DNA of 64,000 nucleotides from positions 1-64,000 of the forward strand of contig DKEY01000016.1 of assembly GCA_002469305.1 (NCBI GenBank), given 5' to 3'. Below are positions 17,807 through 27,056 of the stretch, piece by piece (the first letter of the stretch is position 1; every line of letters starts with the position of its first letter). Origin of the DNA: Sulfurospirillum sp. UBA6810. Lineage in GTDB: Bacteria > Campylobacterota > Campylobacteria > Campylobacterales > Sulfurospirillaceae. The translations under genes were made by a program, and so were the position numbers. The notes beneath the pieces are model-generated. The model was not told where the DNA came from. It saw only the letters and a program-made list of their open reading frames with translations, and did not search any database.

Positions 17807-17882
17807 CCTTAGCTCCTCTAATGTTTAACAAATTTTCTAAAATAGTAATTTTGCATTTTATGGATAAATTGAATTAATACTT

Positions 17883-17896
17883 TAGAAAATTTTCTA
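17883..17896. promoter_or_regulatory. palindrome TAGAAAATTTTCTA upstream of the Psr operon
   Basis: This is a 14-bp perfect palindrome 77 bp upstream of the psrC-like start. A half-related AATTTTCTAAAAT lies at about 17830. Placement suggests an operator, but the region is very AT-rich. Confidence 0.3.
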
Positions 17897-17910
17897 TTTT
17901 ATTTTCAAAG

Positions 17911-17940
17911 AGAAGATTTGTACCTAAGCACAAATCTTCA
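17911..17940 (-). terminator. hairpin terminator after the rhodanese gene
   Basis: A 10-bp perfect inverted repeat (GAAGATTTGT / ACAAATCTTC) with an 8-nt loop sits 16 bp after the rhodanese stop. It has no strong T-run. It separates the rhodanese transcript from the Psr operon, at least partly. Confidence 0.6.
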
Positions 17941-17955
17941 TATGTATGTTATAAA

Positions 17956-18888
17956 TTACTTTATATCACTCTTTACAAATTGTCTTTTTGGTGTTCTTGA
18001 GTACTCCACCATAGAACCATCATAAACTTTTGCTCCCTCAAGGCCGCCTAAATATTTAGCTGCAAACCATGCACCTGATGCATACCAACTTGTATTACAA
18101 TACCAAATAACAGGTTTTGTGATATCAACATTTGCTTTTGCAAATTGCGCTTTTGCATTTGCTGCATCTAGATATACAACACCATCTACTGCTTTAGTAA
18201 AATTACCAACAAAGATATGTTTTGCACCTGGCAAATGACCACCTTTTAAGACTTTTGGATGATTTTTTGTACCATTGACTTGAAAATCTGGACGTGTATC
18301 TACTATCTGTGATTTATTTAATTCGACAGCCGCATCAACATCATATATAGATGCAACCATATCTGTATTCATCTCAGTGATTTTCCAACTGCTTCTTTGA
18401 ACTTTTACTTTTTCATTGTTAACAAGAAAGCCTGCTTTTTCCCATGCTGCTAAACCACCATTAAGCACAGCAGTATTTTTAAATCCATAATACTCCATGA
18501 TATAGACACTAAGTCCTGCGATAGTGTAACTACCTGGTTCTTTTCCATCTGAGTAAAATACAACTTTACTATCTTTTGTGATACCACTTTTTTGCATCAA
18601 TCTTGTGATAGTTAATGGTGCTGCTATATAACCTGGGACATCTGTAAATCTTAGTTCTCTAAAATCAGATTCTTCCCAACGTATTGCCCCTGGAATATGA
18701 GAAACTCCATAGATATCCTTTTTTTCTTTGTCATAACGCACATCTATAATTACCAAGCTTTTATCTGCCATGTTATCTTTCAGCCACTGAGCATCAACCA
18801 ACTTATTTGCTGGTAAGTCCAATGCAAAAGAAGCTATGGCAAATACACATACAGCGACCAAAACCCCTAAAACTTTACGAACCGTCAT
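17956..18888 (-). CDS. secreted two-domain rhodanese (sulfurtransferase)
   Basis: This 310-residue protein has a signal peptide ending near ASFA and two rhodanese domains. The first has VIIDVRYDKE and a degenerate loop (FYSDGKEPGS, no Cys). The second has IVDTRPDF and the active loop WYCNTSWYAS (Cys near residue 264). It probably carries sulfane sulfur in the periplasm and feeds or relieves the Psr enzyme, as Sud does in Wolinella. It is monocistronic, with the shared 20-bp motif 52 bp upstream. Confidence 0.88.
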   Translation of the reverse strand: MTVRKVLGVLVAVCVFAIASFALDLPANKLVDAQWLKDNMADKSLVIIDVRYDKEKKDIYGVSHIPGAIRWEESDFRELRFTDVPGYIAAPLTITRLMQKSGITKDSKVVFYSDGKEPGSYTIAGLSVYIMEYYGFKNTAVLNGGLAAWEKAGFLVNNEKVKVQRSSWKITEMNTDMVASIYDVDAAVELNKSQIVDTRPDFQVNGTKNHPKVLKGGHLPGAKHIFVGNFTKAVDGVVYLDAANAKAQFAKANVDITKPVIWYCNTSWYASGAWFAAKYLGGLEGAKVYDGSMVEYSRTPKRQFVKSDIK

Positions 18889-18939
18889 GTTAAATCCTTT
18901 AACTTAAAAATTTTTTACAAAGTAATAGTAATAAATTAT

Positions 18940-18977
18940 TGTAAAATTAACGTAACAATGTTTTAAATATTTGTTAC
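18940..18977 (+). promoter_or_regulatory. shared 20-bp motif plus GTAACAA/TTGTTAC inverted repeat
   Basis: The first 20 bp (TGTAAAATTAACGTAACAAT) match the dsrE promoter motif at 6028. The second half also forms an inverted repeat with TTGTTAC at 18971-18977. The region separates the rhodanese and phoU genes, so either could be the target; the matching gene orientation favours the rhodanese. Confidence 0.5.
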
Positions 18978-19033
18978 CAATTAGTAATCATAATGTTATA
19001 AACTATCCATAATAAAATATGCTAAGGATAACC

Positions 19034-19705
19034 ATGCTAGACAGATACGAAGAACAACTTGAGAAACTCAAAAACTCCCTAGATGAGTTAGGCTCAAAAA
19101 TCATACAAGCCATAGACAACTGTGAAAGTGGCTTACATACGCTCGATACAGAAAAATGTGACATCTCAAGAAACATACTCGCCTCAGTAGAACAAGATGC
19201 AAACAATATAGACCAAGCCATCGTAAAGATTTTGGCACTGTTTGAGCCAGAAGCTGTTGAGTTAAGAGAGTTAGTTGCTTTTTTAAAAATCACAAGTGAG
19301 TTAGTGCGCATCAACGACAACCTCAAAAGTTTTTCTAAAAGAATGAAATCTCACATCAACAATGAAGTCGATTTTAGCGCTCTCCAAGAGTACTCAAACC
19401 ATCTTGCACGCAGTTCATTTAAAGCGATTACTTTTTCGATAGAATCACTGAGTGTAACTTCAAGAGATGAGGCAAATGAGCTTTTTAGAAAAACAGCAGT
19501 TGAAGAGAGTAAAACAGATGATTTATACTCCATACTCGAAAAAAACATCATGTCTGATTTATGTAAAAATGTTGAAAAATCAGCAGAGTCTATAGAAGTT
19601 TTAAGTACAATGAGAAAATTAGAGCGCATGGCTGACCGCGCTGTAAACATCACAAAACTGATGCTTTTTGCTAGAGCTGGTGGAGAGCTGAGACAGTTTG
19701 GTTAG
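19034..19705 (+). CDS. phoU: PhoU-like phosphate regulator
   Basis: This 223-residue all-helical protein has two PhoU repeats (for example NILASVEQDANNIDQAIVKI and MRKLERMADRAVNITKLMLF). PhoU couples the phosphate transporter to the PhoR/PhoB pair, and here it directly precedes genes for such a pair. I start at the ATG at 19034, which follows CTAAGGATAACC; an in-frame ATG at 19019 lacks a ribosome binding site. Confidence 0.85.
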   Translation: MLDRYEEQLEKLKNSLDELGSKIIQAIDNCESGLHTLDTEKCDISRNILASVEQDANNIDQAIVKILALFEPEAVELRELVAFLKITSELVRINDNLKSFSKRMKSHINNEVDFSALQEYSNHLARSSFKAITFSIESLSVTSRDEANELFRKTAVEESKTDDLYSILEKNIMSDLCKNVEKSAESIEVLSTMRKLERMADRAVNITKLMLFARAGGELRQFG

Positions 19706-19717
19706 AGGCTGACTTTT

Positions 19718-20389
19718 ATGAATGCAAACATACTCATCATAGAAGATGAGGAAGATTTACTAGAACTCTTAGAGTACAACTTACAAAAAGCTGGCTTTGA
19801 AACAGTCGGTTTTTTATCCACTAAAAATGTCAAACAGCTTTTGCTTGAAGAGAGAGTTGACTTGATGATAGTAGATAGAAATCTTCCAAATGTTGAGGGA
19901 AGTGAGTTTGTGCAAAGTTTGAGAAAAGAGGGAATAAACATCCCTACTATCTTCGTAACTGCAAAAGATAGAGATAGCGATATAGAAGAGGGTTTTGAGC
20001 GGGGTGGTGATGACTACTTAACAAAACCTTTCAATATGAAAGAGCTTATCTTACGTATCAAAGCTATATTAAGCCGTATAAGCCCTGCTATCATGGATAA
20101 GATTGAGTACAGGGATATCTATCTTGATATGAAATCTCGTAAAACGTATGTTGCAAAAAAAGAGATAGACTTAACTAAGCTAGAGTTCGAGCTTTTAAAA
20201 ACCTTGATAGAAAACAAAAACACCGTTTTAAATAGAGAACTACTCTTATCTCAAGTCTGGAAAGATGAGACATTTTTCCAAGATAAAACAGTCAATGTTG
20301 CCATCAATAGGCTCAAAAAGAAGATAGACCCTGATGGTACCAAAGAGTACATAAAGTCTATCTGGGGCGTTGGATATACTTTAAACTAA
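19718..20389 (+). CDS. PhoB-type response regulator
   Basis: This 223-residue OmpR/PhoB-family protein has a complete receiver (acidic EDEED, phospho-acceptor Asp53 in IVDRNLPN, Lys in YLTKPF) and a winged helix (LTKLEFELLKTLIE to SIWGVGYTLN). It lies between phoU and a PhoR-like kinase in one operon, so phosphate control is the likely role. No consensus Pho box was identified. Confidence 0.88.
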   Translation: MNANILIIEDEEDLLELLEYNLQKAGFETVGFLSTKNVKQLLLEERVDLMIVDRNLPNVEGSEFVQSLRKEGINIPTIFVTAKDRDSDIEEGFERGGDDYLTKPFNMKELILRIKAILSRISPAIMDKIEYRDIYLDMKSRKTYVAKKEIDLTKLEFELLKTLIENKNTVLNRELLLSQVWKDETFFQDKTVNVAINRLKKKIDPDGTKEYIKSIWGVGYTLN

Positions 20390-20397
20390 GAGCAAAC

Positions 20398-21774
20398 ATG
20401 AAACTACATCAACACTTTACGCTCAACTTTTTGCTTATCTTTGTAGTAACGATTATCCTGAGTGGTTTTGTAAGTTACTTTGCGATTGAAAATATCAATG
20501 AAAAACAACATGTAAAAACGATAAAAACAAAAATAGAACTCATCAAAACACAACTACCCAAAGTAGAAGATTTAGATGCTTTTGCCCTTTTGATAAAAGA
20601 AAAAACTGGCGATAGACTTACTATCATTGATGACAATGGTATCGTTATAGCTGAGAGTGATTTTGATGCACGTGAGATGGAAAACCACAGCGATAGAAAA
20701 GAGATAAAACGAGCAAGAGGTCATAGTGAGGGTTATGCTATCCGTCACTCTAAAACTCTTGATAAAGATTTTTTATATTTTGCTAGTCAGTTTGAGTTAA
20801 AAGGTAACCCTATCTTTGTAAGACTTTCAACAGAACTCAGTTCTATCAAAGAAGAGTTTTTTGATATGTGGCTTCGTATCACAACACTCTTTGTTATCTC
20901 TTTGCTCATAGGGTTTTTTGTAACTTTTAGGTTGAGCCAAAAGATAGAGCGTGAAATCAACAAAGTCACAGATACCCTAGATGAAATCTCAAACAAAAAC
21001 TACAAATCAGTCGTCAATGCCTCCTTTGCAAAAGAGTTTTATGAGATAGAATCTCATATCCAAAAACTCGCAACCAGACTCGAAAAAAGAGAGAAGCAAA
21101 AGAGAAAATATACTGCCAAAATCAGACTCATAAGCAAACAAAGAAGTGATATCATCTCAGCCATTTCACATGAGTTTAAAAACCCGATAGCTTCAGTCAT
21201 AGGGTATGCACAAACTTTACTTGAAGACCCAGATGCTAACAAAGATATCAAAGAGAGATTTTTAGAAAAAATTGTTAAAAATTCTCAAAAAATCTCCTAT
21301 ATGATAGATAGACTCTCGTTGGCTACCAAGTTTGAAAATGGTGACTTTACCCCGATGATGAGCAAGTTTGATATCTACGCTCTCTCTTTAGAGATTATCA
21401 ATAACTTTAGAGATAAAAATCCAGATAGGGTTTTTAACATCTCGGGCGCTCCTTTGATGATAGAAGCGGATAAAACGATGATAGAGATGGTCATCATAAA
21501 CCTTATAGAAAATGCCATCAAATACTCTCAAAATGATATATCCTTAAAGATAGAAGACAATTTCTTACATGTAAAGGATAAAGGTATCGGTATAGCAGAA
21601 GATGAGATAGAAAAAGTGACAAACAAATTTTACCGCTCAAACACGATGTCTTGGGACAACTCTATCGGTCTTGGGCTTGCTATCGTCAAACATATCCTTA
21701 GCCTTCATAATACAAAACTAGAGATACAAAGCCAACCTGGACATGGTTCTGATTTTTATTTTAAACTTTCGTAA
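20398..21774 (+). CDS. PhoR-type sensor histidine kinase
   Basis: This 458-residue kinase has two membrane helices around a periplasmic domain of about 120 residues, a HAMP-like linker and a coiled coil. The H-box is SAISHEFKNPIASV (His near 257), the N-box VIINLIENAIKYS and the G-box GLGLAIVKHI. It starts 9 bp after the PhoB-type gene. It lacks the PAS domain of E. coli PhoR, so the exact signal remains open. Confidence 0.88.
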   Translation: MKLHQHFTLNFLLIFVVTIILSGFVSYFAIENINEKQHVKTIKTKIELIKTQLPKVEDLDAFALLIKEKTGDRLTIIDDNGIVIAESDFDAREMENHSDRKEIKRARGHSEGYAIRHSKTLDKDFLYFASQFELKGNPIFVRLSTELSSIKEEFFDMWLRITTLFVISLLIGFFVTFRLSQKIEREINKVTDTLDEISNKNYKSVVNASFAKEFYEIESHIQKLATRLEKREKQKRKYTAKIRLISKQRSDIISAISHEFKNPIASVIGYAQTLLEDPDANKDIKERFLEKIVKNSQKISYMIDRLSLATKFENGDFTPMMSKFDIYALSLEIINNFRDKNPDRVFNISGAPLMIEADKTMIEMVIINLIENAIKYSQNDISLKIEDNFLHVKDKGIGIAEDEIEKVTNKFYRSNTMSWDNSIGLGLAIVKHILSLHNTKLEIQSQPGHGSDFYFKLS

Positions 21775-21820
21775 ACAAAAATCAGATATAATCACTCCTA
21801 ATACTTCAAAAGGCTGATAG

Positions 21821-22231
21821 ATGAACAACATGGGTGAACCTCGTATAAAGATAGTAGCTATGCCAAAAGATACAAATCCAGCTGGAAATATCTTTGGTGG
21901 TTGGATAATGTCACAAATCGACGTAGCAGGAGCTTTGGCAGCACGTGATTTATACATAGAAAATGTCGTGACAGTTGCTGTTAACTCTATGATGTTTAAA
22001 GAGCCTGTCTTTGTTGGCGATACCCTAAGTTGCTATGCAAAGATTGTAGGAGTGGGAGAAACTTCTGTGAAAGTGGCTGTTGAAGTAACAGCGGAGAGAA
22101 CGCACCATGGCTCAAGAAGATGCTTACATGTAACGAGTGCAGTTATAACTTATGTATCTGTTGATGAAAATGGCAGAAAACAAAAAATAGAGTGTTCTCA
22201 AAATCAAAGAGTGGTGCTAGGTATAAACTAG
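21821..22231 (+). CDS. acyl-CoA thioesterase, YciA-type hotdog protein
   Basis: This 136-residue protein has the hotdog signature PAGNIFGGWIMSQIDVAGA and the VGDTLSCYAKIVGVGETS strand region. It hydrolyses acyl-CoA in the cytoplasm, probably in lipid turnover. It is close to the kinase end but looks like an independent gene. Confidence 0.9.
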   Translation: MNNMGEPRIKIVAMPKDTNPAGNIFGGWIMSQIDVAGALAARDLYIENVVTVAVNSMMFKEPVFVGDTLSCYAKIVGVGETSVKVAVEVTAERTHHGSRRCLHVTSAVITYVSVDENGRKQKIECSQNQRVVLGIN

Positions 22232-22311
22232 ATAAATCTCTGATATTTGTTTCCTTTTAGTAATAAACTTTTATTACTATTGCTAGATTAAAATATAGCA
22301 TAGGAAATCAA

Positions 22312-24045
22312 ATGAATTTCAATAATCTTTCAATAGTCAATAAATTTATACTTATAGCAACACTCATCTTTACAAGCTATCTTGGTATGGCTGGTGCCTT
22401 TTATATCTATCAAGATGATGTAAACTCATACCAGCAAAGCGAGGTAAAAAACTCTACTACTTTAAAAAAAGATATCGCTGAAATCACAAAAAGCAACATA
22501 AGTACGCTCGAAACTTTTTCAAATTTAAAAAGTGAAAGTGAACAGTTGAGTCTTTTTTATAGTGACTTAGCAACTCTTAGAAAACTAGGCACTGCCATAG
22601 AGATGCTTACTTTTAAACCAAGAGAAGCTAGAAAGATAGAGAGAATTGCCAATGATTTAAAAAATTGGACAACTACACAAACTGCCCAAAACACTTATAT
22701 CCAAGCGATGTCAAAACAGTTAGAGATACAAGCCAAAGTCCTTGAAACAAACAAAGACCAATTTGCAGCGCTTGATATCCAAGCAACCATACAAGCCATA
22801 ACTAGCAGCATAATCGACCGCTCTTTAGAAGTCAATAGACTCTTTTCTGCTTCCATCAACAGTACCAACACTCAGATCAATGCCATCAATGCTCTGCTTA
22901 GAGAAAATGAAATCTCCTTAAAAGCTGCGGATGTACAAAGAGCAAAAACAAGTCAAAAAAGAGAAAAGATTGTCCTCAGCGTTTTAGTCTCTATGGGTAT
23001 TTTGATATTTATGATTATCCTTATGATACTGCTTGTTAAAAAGTTTTCTACCAATATGAAAAAGCTAACAGAATACCTCAATAGCATTATCATAGATGAC
23101 AGGATTTATCTCAACAATGAGATAAGTTATAAAGAAGACTCAAAAGATGAGATAAACTTTATAGCAAAATCTCTCAACAATGTTTTTACAAGCGTGAAAC
23201 AAGGTATCAACACAGCGATGAATGTAGCAAATGAAAATGTTTTAACAAGTGATTCTCTTAAAGAGGCTTCAACAAACTTGGCAGCGACTATCAAAAGCCA
23301 AAAAATCAACATAGAACAGATAAATGCTCTCATCAACAGTGTCGTGGAAAATCTTGATAAAGCAGAAAACTTGGCAGTAAGCACAAATAAAGACTTAAAT
23401 GACAATAAACAAGCGATGGAAAAATTTACTGACCAACTGCAAAAAGTTACAATCACTATGAATGAGAGTAGTCAAAAGCAAAATGATATCGCTCAAAAGA
23501 TGAACCATCTCACAACACAAACTGCTCAAACAAAAGAGGTTCTGAGCATCATAGCTGATATTGCAGACCAAACAAATCTACTTGCACTCAATGCTGCCAT
23601 AGAAGCAGCACGTGCAGGAGAGCATGGTCGAGGCTTTGCAGTTGTTGCAGATGAAGTAAGAAAATTAGCTGAAAGGACACAACGTTCTTTATCTGAAATT
23701 GATGTAACTATTGGTGTAGTTACACAAAGCGTAACAGAAGTGAGTTCTCATATACTAGAAAATGGCAAACAGATATCTAATTTAACTCAAAGAGCCAATG
23801 TGATTTCCCAGATGGCGCAAGATACACAAAAATCTACCGAAAAGAGTCTCGAAATGTCTCAAGAGTCTACAAATAAAAGTAATGTTATTTGTGGGAAAGT
23901 TCAAGATTTATCAAAAAGTGTGGAAGAGGCCAAAGAGGTTGCAAACAGTAATAAACAAGTGGCCAGCAAACTTACTTCTATAGCTCAAAAGCTAAAAGGA
24001 ACAACAGCGGAGCTACAAAAAGAAATCGAGACTTTTAGGATTTAG
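22312..24045 (+). CDS. methyl-accepting chemotaxis protein
   Basis: This 577-residue protein has a membrane helix at residues 12-30, a periplasmic helical-bundle sensor (about 31-220) and a second membrane helix (about 225-245). The cytoplasmic coiled coil has the conserved tip [19 protein letters not shown] and [18 protein letters not shown]. No C-terminal CheR-docking pentapeptide is present. It is the last clearly chromosomal gene before the accessory region. Confidence 0.93.
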   Translation: MNFNNLSIVNKFILIATLIFTSYLGMAGAFYIYQDDVNSYQQSEVKNSTTLKKDIAEITKSNISTLETFSNLKSESEQLSLFYSDLATLRKLGTAIEMLTFKPREARKIERIANDLKNWTTTQTAQNTYIQAMSKQLEIQAKVLETNKDQFAALDIQATIQAITSSIIDRSLEVNRLFSASINSTNTQINAINALLRENEISLKAADVQRAKTSQKREKIVLSVLVSMGILIFMIILMILLVKKFSTNMKKLTEYLNSIIIDDRIYLNNEISYKEDSKDEINFIAKSLNNVFTSVKQGINTAMNVANENVLTSDSLKEASTNLAATIKSQKINIEQINALINSVVENLDKAENLAVSTNKDLNDNKQAMEKFTDQLQKVTITMNESSQKQNDIAQKMNHLTTQTAQTKEVLSIIADIADQTNLLALNAAIEAARAGEHGRGFAVVADEVRKLAERTQRSLSEIDVTIGVVTQSVTEVSSHILENGKQISNLTQRANVISQMAQDTQKSTEKSLEMSQESTNKSNVICGKVQDLSKSVEEAKEVANSNKQVASKLTSIAQKLKGTTAELQKEIETFRI

Positions 24046-24046
24046 C

Positions 24047-24433
24047 ATGGAAGCCAACCCAAAGACACTAACTTGTAATTTATTTATTTCGCAAGATAGA
24101 AAAATACTCTTTTGTGATTATTCAGGTAAGGACACAAATGGGGTTCATAAGGATATCTCATTTACAAGAAATGATAATGTATATTTTGTGCTATATCACT
24201 CTAGCTCTTCAGATTTGGCAAAAATTAATCCAACGTGTCACTCTTTTTATAAAATTACAAATAGAGATAAGTTTTTATTAATACTTAAAAGAAGAGGGGA
24301 AATCAAAAATGCTGAAGATTTAGAGGGAATTGTTGATAAGATTGAGCAAAAACCTCTTTTTTTGGAATCAATAACAAATTCTCACTTTTATCAAGTAGGG
24401 AAAATTAACCTTACATGTAAAGTGCATCAATAA
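24047..24433 (+). CDS. hypothetical protein after the MCP
   Basis: This 128-residue cytosolic protein starts one base after the MCP stop. It has four cysteines and a DLEGIVDKIEQKPLFLESI helix, and I do not recognise a family. Its codon use and a TTACATGTAA palindrome near its 3' end resemble the chromosome. It may be translated with the MCP or be the first gene of the element. Confidence 0.6.
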   Translation: MEANPKTLTCNLFISQDRKILFCDYSGKDTNGVHKDISFTRNDNVYFVLYHSSSSDLAKINPTCHSFYKITNRDKFLLILKRRGEIKNAEDLEGIVDKIEQKPLFLESITNSHFYQVGKINLTCKVHQ

Positions 24434-24442
24434 GGAATAGCT

Positions 24443-24718
24443 ATGATAACGTATACTTTAGAAGAAATTCAAAAAGCTTTGTATGTAGCAAACACAGTAT
24501 TTGATAGTATAAGAACATCTTTAGAACAAGGAATATCTAGCAAGTACTCATCTGCGAAAGAGTTTTTTGAAGAGACAGGCGCAAATGTATCGGCTCATTG
24601 GAGTATAAAGCAAGTGAAGTTAAATACTTTCTTGATAAAAGAAGATACCCGATACAAAGAGATTACAAATAGAGTCAACAAGAAATTTGGTAAAGGCTAT
24701 ATGGAGTATATCTGTTAA
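24443..24718 (+). CDS. small hypothetical protein
   Basis: This 91-residue mostly helical protein begins MITYTLEEIQKALYVANTVF and ends YMEYIC. GGAATAG precedes the ATG. I do not recognise it. It is downstream of the 128-residue gene and upstream of the toxin-antitoxin pair. Confidence 0.55.
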   Translation: MITYTLEEIQKALYVANTVFDSIRTSLEQGISSKYSSAKEFFEETGANVSAHWSIKQVKLNTFLIKEDTRYKEITNRVNKKFGKGYMEYIC

Positions 24719-24731
24719 AATTCTTTACATA

Positions 24732-24794
24732 TTTCCGATATTTGGATAAAATTATATAAAGGATACAAAATGACAAATCAACAAATATCGGAAA
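24732..24794. promoter_or_regulatory. 13-bp inverted repeat over the antitoxin promoter and start
   Basis: TTTCCGATATTTG (24732-24744) and CAAATATCGGAAA (24782-24794) are perfect inverted copies 37 bp apart, spanning the promoter and the first codons of the antitoxin gene. AbiEi-type antitoxins repress their own operon by binding inverted repeats, so this is a good autoregulation candidate. Confidence 0.65.
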
Positions 24795-25303
24795 AATTTA
24801 ACATTCCTACCTCGACAGTAGCGGAGTGGTCTAATCCAAATCATAACAAGCATACAATCTATTTATATTTACTAAACTCTTCTGAGAAGCAAGTGGACCA
24901 AACTATCAATAAAAAACACCGTTTATTACCTATCCTTAATAGAAATATTGCAGATAAAGAGTACACTTTGTATGAGATTAAAGAAGCCTTTACATGTAAA
25001 GATACTCGCAATGCAACATGGAGGCAAAAGGCAATTTGGAGTAAGTTTTTTAAAGAGTGTGATGTGGAAGATTTAGAAGATTTAATACAGCATCATGGAG
25101 TTTCTACAAAGAGAGTAAAAAGAATATACCTAGAGTTGCCAGAGAGAGCATTTAGTGGTGTAAATAATGTGTGGGATAAAAGGTTCCATATAAAAGATAA
25201 AGTAACCATCACTAAAGCACCAAGAGGAGTTGGGAAGAGTAGTAGACCTTTTCCTACTTTGCTTGCAAAAGTCGTACAGGACAGAGTAAATGAAAACATA
25301 TGA
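24770..25303 (+). CDS. putative AbiE-type antitoxin with N-terminal HTH
   Basis: This 177-residue protein has an N-terminal helix-turn-helix-like segment (ISEKFNIPTSTVAEWSN) and a C-terminal part ending with PRGVGKSSRPFPTLLAKVV. Its end overlaps the start of the AbiEii-like nucleotidyltransferase, the usual antitoxin-toxin coupling. Its promoter carries a perfect inverted repeat. The antitoxin role is inferred from order, size and the operator-like repeat. Confidence 0.65.
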   Translation: MTNQQISEKFNIPTSTVAEWSNPNHNKHTIYLYLLNSSEKQVDQTINKKHRLLPILNRNIADKEYTLYEIKEAFTCKDTRNATWRQKAIWSKFFKECDVEDLEDLIQHHGVSTKRVKRIYLELPERAFSGVNNVWDKRFHIKDKVTITKAPRGVGKSSRPFPTLLAKVVQDRVNENI

Positions 25304-26156
25304 TTTTTTTATGCAACAAAAGATGCTTAACATTGCAGTAAAGATGTTAAAAGAGAAAAGTCTTTTAGAGCATGCAGCATTAGGAGGGGGAACAGCATTA
25401 GCAGGCAAATATTGGAATCATAGATTTTCTACAGATATTGACATTTTTATTTATAAAAATGATGTAGGTACAAAAGATTTACTAACCCATCATAATTGGT
25501 CCGAAGAAATTAAAAAAGAGATGCAGACTTTGGGGTATAATAGCGATATGAAGTGGCAAAATATATACCTGGAGTTCACAATTACGCAAGAGAGTAAAAT
25601 GCAATTTTTTGATGTAAAAGGGTTTACAGAAAATCCTTTTACACAAGAGTCATTATGGGAACATGAAAAGATAAATATAGAAACACCCGAAGAGATAATT
25701 GCAAAGAAGATTTATTATCGTAGTGGTAAAGGTAATTCAAGAGATATTTTTGATATAGCAGTTGCTTTACAGAAAGATCCGCTAATTTTTAAAAAACTTA
25801 CTACTATTCCAATTGAAACATATGAAGAACTTTTATCTACAATAGAAAATATTACAACAAATGATACATTAAGAAAAACATTTTTAAAAGACATTATGGA
25901 CATTAGCCCCAATAACGATTATGATAAAATTGCTTATTGTTCGGTTGATTATTTGAAGATAATGGTGGAAAACTATGTTGGGAGTCTCAGCCACCATATA
26001 GAGTTATCAGACAACGATTTTAGAATGTTCTCATCTGAGGCATTTAAAGAAGCTCAAGAAATTTCAAAAGATTATACATGGATGCTAATTGATGATATAA
26101 CAAAAGAACTTGCTGAAAAAACCTCAAGTGTATCAGAAATACAAGAATTAACATAA
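25290..26156 (+). CDS. AbiEii/AbiGii-family nucleotidyltransferase toxin
   Basis: This 288-residue protein has the AbiEii core GGGTALAGKYWNHRFSTDIDIF followed by ETPEEIIAKKIYYR. Such toxins transfer nucleotides to tRNA or other targets and act in abortive infection or element maintenance. The C-terminus (DDITKELAEKTSSV, 18 residues from the end) is a weaker match to the tail motif shared by other proteins of this element. Confidence 0.82.
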   Translation: MKTYDFFMQQKMLNIAVKMLKEKSLLEHAALGGGTALAGKYWNHRFSTDIDIFIYKNDVGTKDLLTHHNWSEEIKKEMQTLGYNSDMKWQNIYLEFTITQESKMQFFDVKGFTENPFTQESLWEHEKINIETPEEIIAKKIYYRSGKGNSRDIFDIAVALQKDPLIFKKLTTIPIETYEELLSTIENITTNDTLRKTFLKDIMDISPNNDYDKIAYCSVDYLKIMVENYVGSLSHHIELSDNDFRMFSSEAFKEAQEISKDYTWMLIDDITKELAEKTSSVSEIQELT

Positions 26157-26164
26157 ATTTATTA

Positions 26165-26213
26165 CTATCGTTCTTGACAAATAAAAACAATAAGAGTACA
26201 ATGTCTTTATAAA
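26165..26213 (+). promoter_or_regulatory. sigma-70 promoter, copy 1 of an inverted duplicated promoter
   Basis: TTGACA and TACAAT are separated by 17 bp and placed to transcribe the 26254 gene. The 49-bp block matches 30497-30544 on the other strand with one mismatch and one indel. The two copies point toward each other and bound a 4.3-kb module. Confidence 0.8.
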
Positions 26214-26253
26214 AAAAGTATAGCTCTTTGGAGTGTGTAATAGGAGAGATAAA

Positions 26254-26748
26254 ATGGCAAAGACTTTAACAATAGCAGACTATACAAACGGTAGTTGTAA
26301 CATATGGGCAATAGCGTATCAAACACTTCATCCTGAAGTAAGCATACAAGGTAATCTTTGTGAAGAGTTAATGAATATAGAGGATGAAGTTGAAACAGAA
26401 TTCATGGGTCATGCTTATTGTGTAAATGAAGAAGGAATTTATTTTGACGCCAAAGGCACTTCATTGGAACAATATGGTCATTTTTTTGATGATAGAGAAT
26501 TAACTAAAACTGAACTAATTAATGAGTGTAACTCTTTACTTGTTAAAGAATATTACTCATTAAAAGATGAAGAGATTATAAGAAACGAGCGGTTAGTATC
26601 TTGGACTAAGGATTATCTTGGCAAAAAATATGAAAAAGCTCTAAATGATGCAATAACTTTCATAATGTCTAAAGACAAATTATCTAATATAATTAGCGAT
26701 ATAGTTGATAAAAATAAACAAGAAATTAATGTCGACATGACACTGTAA
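26254..26748 (+). CDS. papain-like small protein with shared C-terminal tail
   Basis: This 164-residue protein has NGSCNIWA, GHAYCVNEEGIYFDAKG and a long helical end. The Cys...His...Asp spacing fits a papain-like or transglutaminase-like fold, though catalysis is inferred. It ends with the tail core KLSNIISDIVDKN, 21 residues from the end by its Ser. The gene at 28506 has a similar plan and a nearly identical tail at DNA level. I use the ATG at 26254 after GGAGAG. Confidence 0.7.
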   Translation: MAKTLTIADYTNGSCNIWAIAYQTLHPEVSIQGNLCEELMNIEDEVETEFMGHAYCVNEEGIYFDAKGTSLEQYGHFFDDRELTKTELINECNSLLVKEYYSLKDEEIIRNERLVSWTKDYLGKKYEKALNDAITFIMSKDKLSNIISDIVDKNKQEINVDMTL

Positions 26749-26759
26749 CAGGAGAAAAA

Positions 26760-26984
26760 ATGTCAATAACAGTAAAAGAAATTAAGGTAGCATATATCAC
26801 AGGAAGCATAAGCGAATCCCTTATGGATGAAATGACAGAAATGGATGCTCCGATGTATAACGATAATGGTGGTGGGCAATATCCGATTAATACTCTTAAG
26901 AATAGATTTGATGAAGACTCTGATGAGTATAGAGATTTAGAGGAGCTTGAATCTCTTGGGTATAGTTATATAGAGTATTCGTAG
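26760..26984 (+). CDS. small acidic hypothetical protein
   Basis: This 74-residue acidic protein follows the papain-like gene by 11 bp with AGGAG before its ATG. It has a Gly-rich NDNGGGQYP centre and ends EYS. No family recognised; same operon as its neighbour. Confidence 0.6.
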   Translation: MSITVKEIKVAYITGSISESLMDEMTEMDAPMYNDNGGGQYPINTLKNRFDEDSDEYRDLEELESLGYSYIEYS

Positions 26985-26995
26985 CTTAAATAAAC

Positions 26996-27050
26996 GTCAC
27001 TTCAAAAGTGAGGGTTGGCTGAAATTATTTAACAACGCTAACAGGGAGAC
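26996..27050 (+). promoter_or_regulatory. hairpin leader element, copy 1
   Basis: This leader holds the hairpin TCACTTCAAAAGTGA followed by a conserved tail (GGGTTGGCTGAAATTAT, then AACAACG) and ends just before the ribosome binding site of the 27057 gene. A related copy leads the 29501 minus-strand gene, at 29502-29555. About three quarters of positions agree. Confidence 0.5.
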
Positions 27051-27056
27051 AATTTT

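Noticed and set aside
22312..24045. MCP C-terminus as a further member of the shared-tail family
   Set aside because: It is hydrophobic-heptad coiled coil; the Ser-x-x-Ile spacing does not fit and it is a chromosomal gene.
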